NCBI GenBank assembly: GCA_003161835.1
Contig: PMNO01000722.1
Coordinates: 3,407-8,965 of the forward strand
Direction of reading: 5' to 3'
DNA from: Myxococcales bacterium
Lineage (GTDB): Bacteria > Myxococcota_A > Polyangia > Fen-1088
DNA length: 5,559 nucleotides
Under the pieces are notes generated by a model that was given only the letters and a program-made list of their open reading frames with translations, was not told where the DNA came from and ran no database searches. This document shows, piece by piece, positions 5,306 to 5,559 of this stretch. The position numbers and the translations under genes were made by a program. Positions within the stretch are counted from its first letter, which is position 1. Each line of letters starts with the position of its first letter.

Positions 5306-5559
5306 TGGCCGATAGGCCCGCTTCCCCGCCCCTGGCATTGGCCGAGCCGTCGCTGGCCCGGGTGTGGGGTCGTTCGTTGACCTCGCTCCGGGTTCCCGCG
5401 GGCGCCTTCGTCGCCGCCATGCTGGCGTTTGGCGCGTTCATGGCGGTGGTCGGAAGGAATCCGCTGGCGATTTACCAGCAGATGTGGAGGGGGTCGTTCG
5501 GCACGTGGTTTTCATTCCAGAATACCTTGCTGCGCGCGGCGCCCCTGATGTTGACCGCC
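5305..5559 (+). CDS. ABC transporter permease of the BMP importer, N-terminal part (cut by window edge)
   Basis: The first 85 codons are present. After a cytoplasmic N-terminal segment of about 30 residues comes a membrane helix at about 31-49 (PAGAFVAAMLAFGAFMAVVG). It is followed by NPLAIYQQMWRGSFGTWFSF and the start of a second hydrophobic segment (LLRAAPLMLTA). The pattern of a first helix, then GxNPLxxYxxMxxGSFG, then a TLxRAAPLxLTA motif is typical of the first permease of BMP-type and ribose-type importers (BPD_transp_2 family). Its ATG shares one base with the TGA of the binding-protein gene (TGATG), so translation is probably coupled and the two act together in one importer. The ATPase and second permease would be expected just past the window. 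The start is strongly supported by this overlap. Confidence 0.9.
   Translation, partial: MADRPASPPLALAEPSLARVWGRSLTSLRVPAGAFVAAMLAFGAFMAVVGRNPLAIYQQMWRGSFGTWFSFQNTLLRAAPLMLTA

Noticed and set aside
4268..5338. Minus-strand open frame of 356 codons antisense to the BMP gene
   Set aside because: Same cause: the plus strand encodes a complete BMP-family protein with a signal peptide, and the antisense product has no recognisable motif.

Overview
The window looks like chromosomal DNA from a high-GC Gram-negative bacterium. The codons favour G or C in third positions. One substrate-binding protein has a cleavable Sec signal for release into a periplasm, and another has a lipoprotein signal. Pseudomonadota or a related phylum such as Myxococcota fits, but nothing here fixes the taxon. 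No rRNA, tRNA, CRISPR array, insertion sequence or phage gene was seen.

Layout: all genes from base 1 to 4042 lie on the minus strand. Read in transcription order they are an allophanate hydrolase (2162-4042), a 277-base non-coding stretch with several short palindromes, a candidate 43-residue membrane peptide (1753-1884), the urea-binding lipoprotein UrtA (327-1694), a 105-base gap with a GC-rich hairpin, and the start of the urea permease UrtB (1-221, cut by the window edge). From 4178 rightward on the plus strand lies a second ABC importer: a BMP/PnrA-family periplasmic binding protein (4178-5305), overlapping by one base with its membrane permease (from 5305, cut by the window edge). The 135-base divergent region between the two blocks holds an 8-bp inverted repeat and a possible -10 box placed so that the plus-strand message could be leaderless.

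The genes fit a nitrogen-scavenging locus. UrtA and UrtB belong to the high-affinity urea importer UrtABCDE. Allophanate hydrolase performs the last step of ATP-dependent urea (or guanidine, biuret or cyanurate) breakdown, releasing ammonia and CO2. The BMP importer belongs to a family whose characterised members take up nucleosides or other heterocycles; here it may bring in another nitrogen compound, but that is inference from proximity. The partner enzyme that makes allophanate (for example urea or guanidine carboxylase) is not in the window. The most interesting items are the unannotated small membrane ORF upstream of urtA, the divergent control region, and the pairing of a BMP importer with allophanate hydrolase and urea transport.
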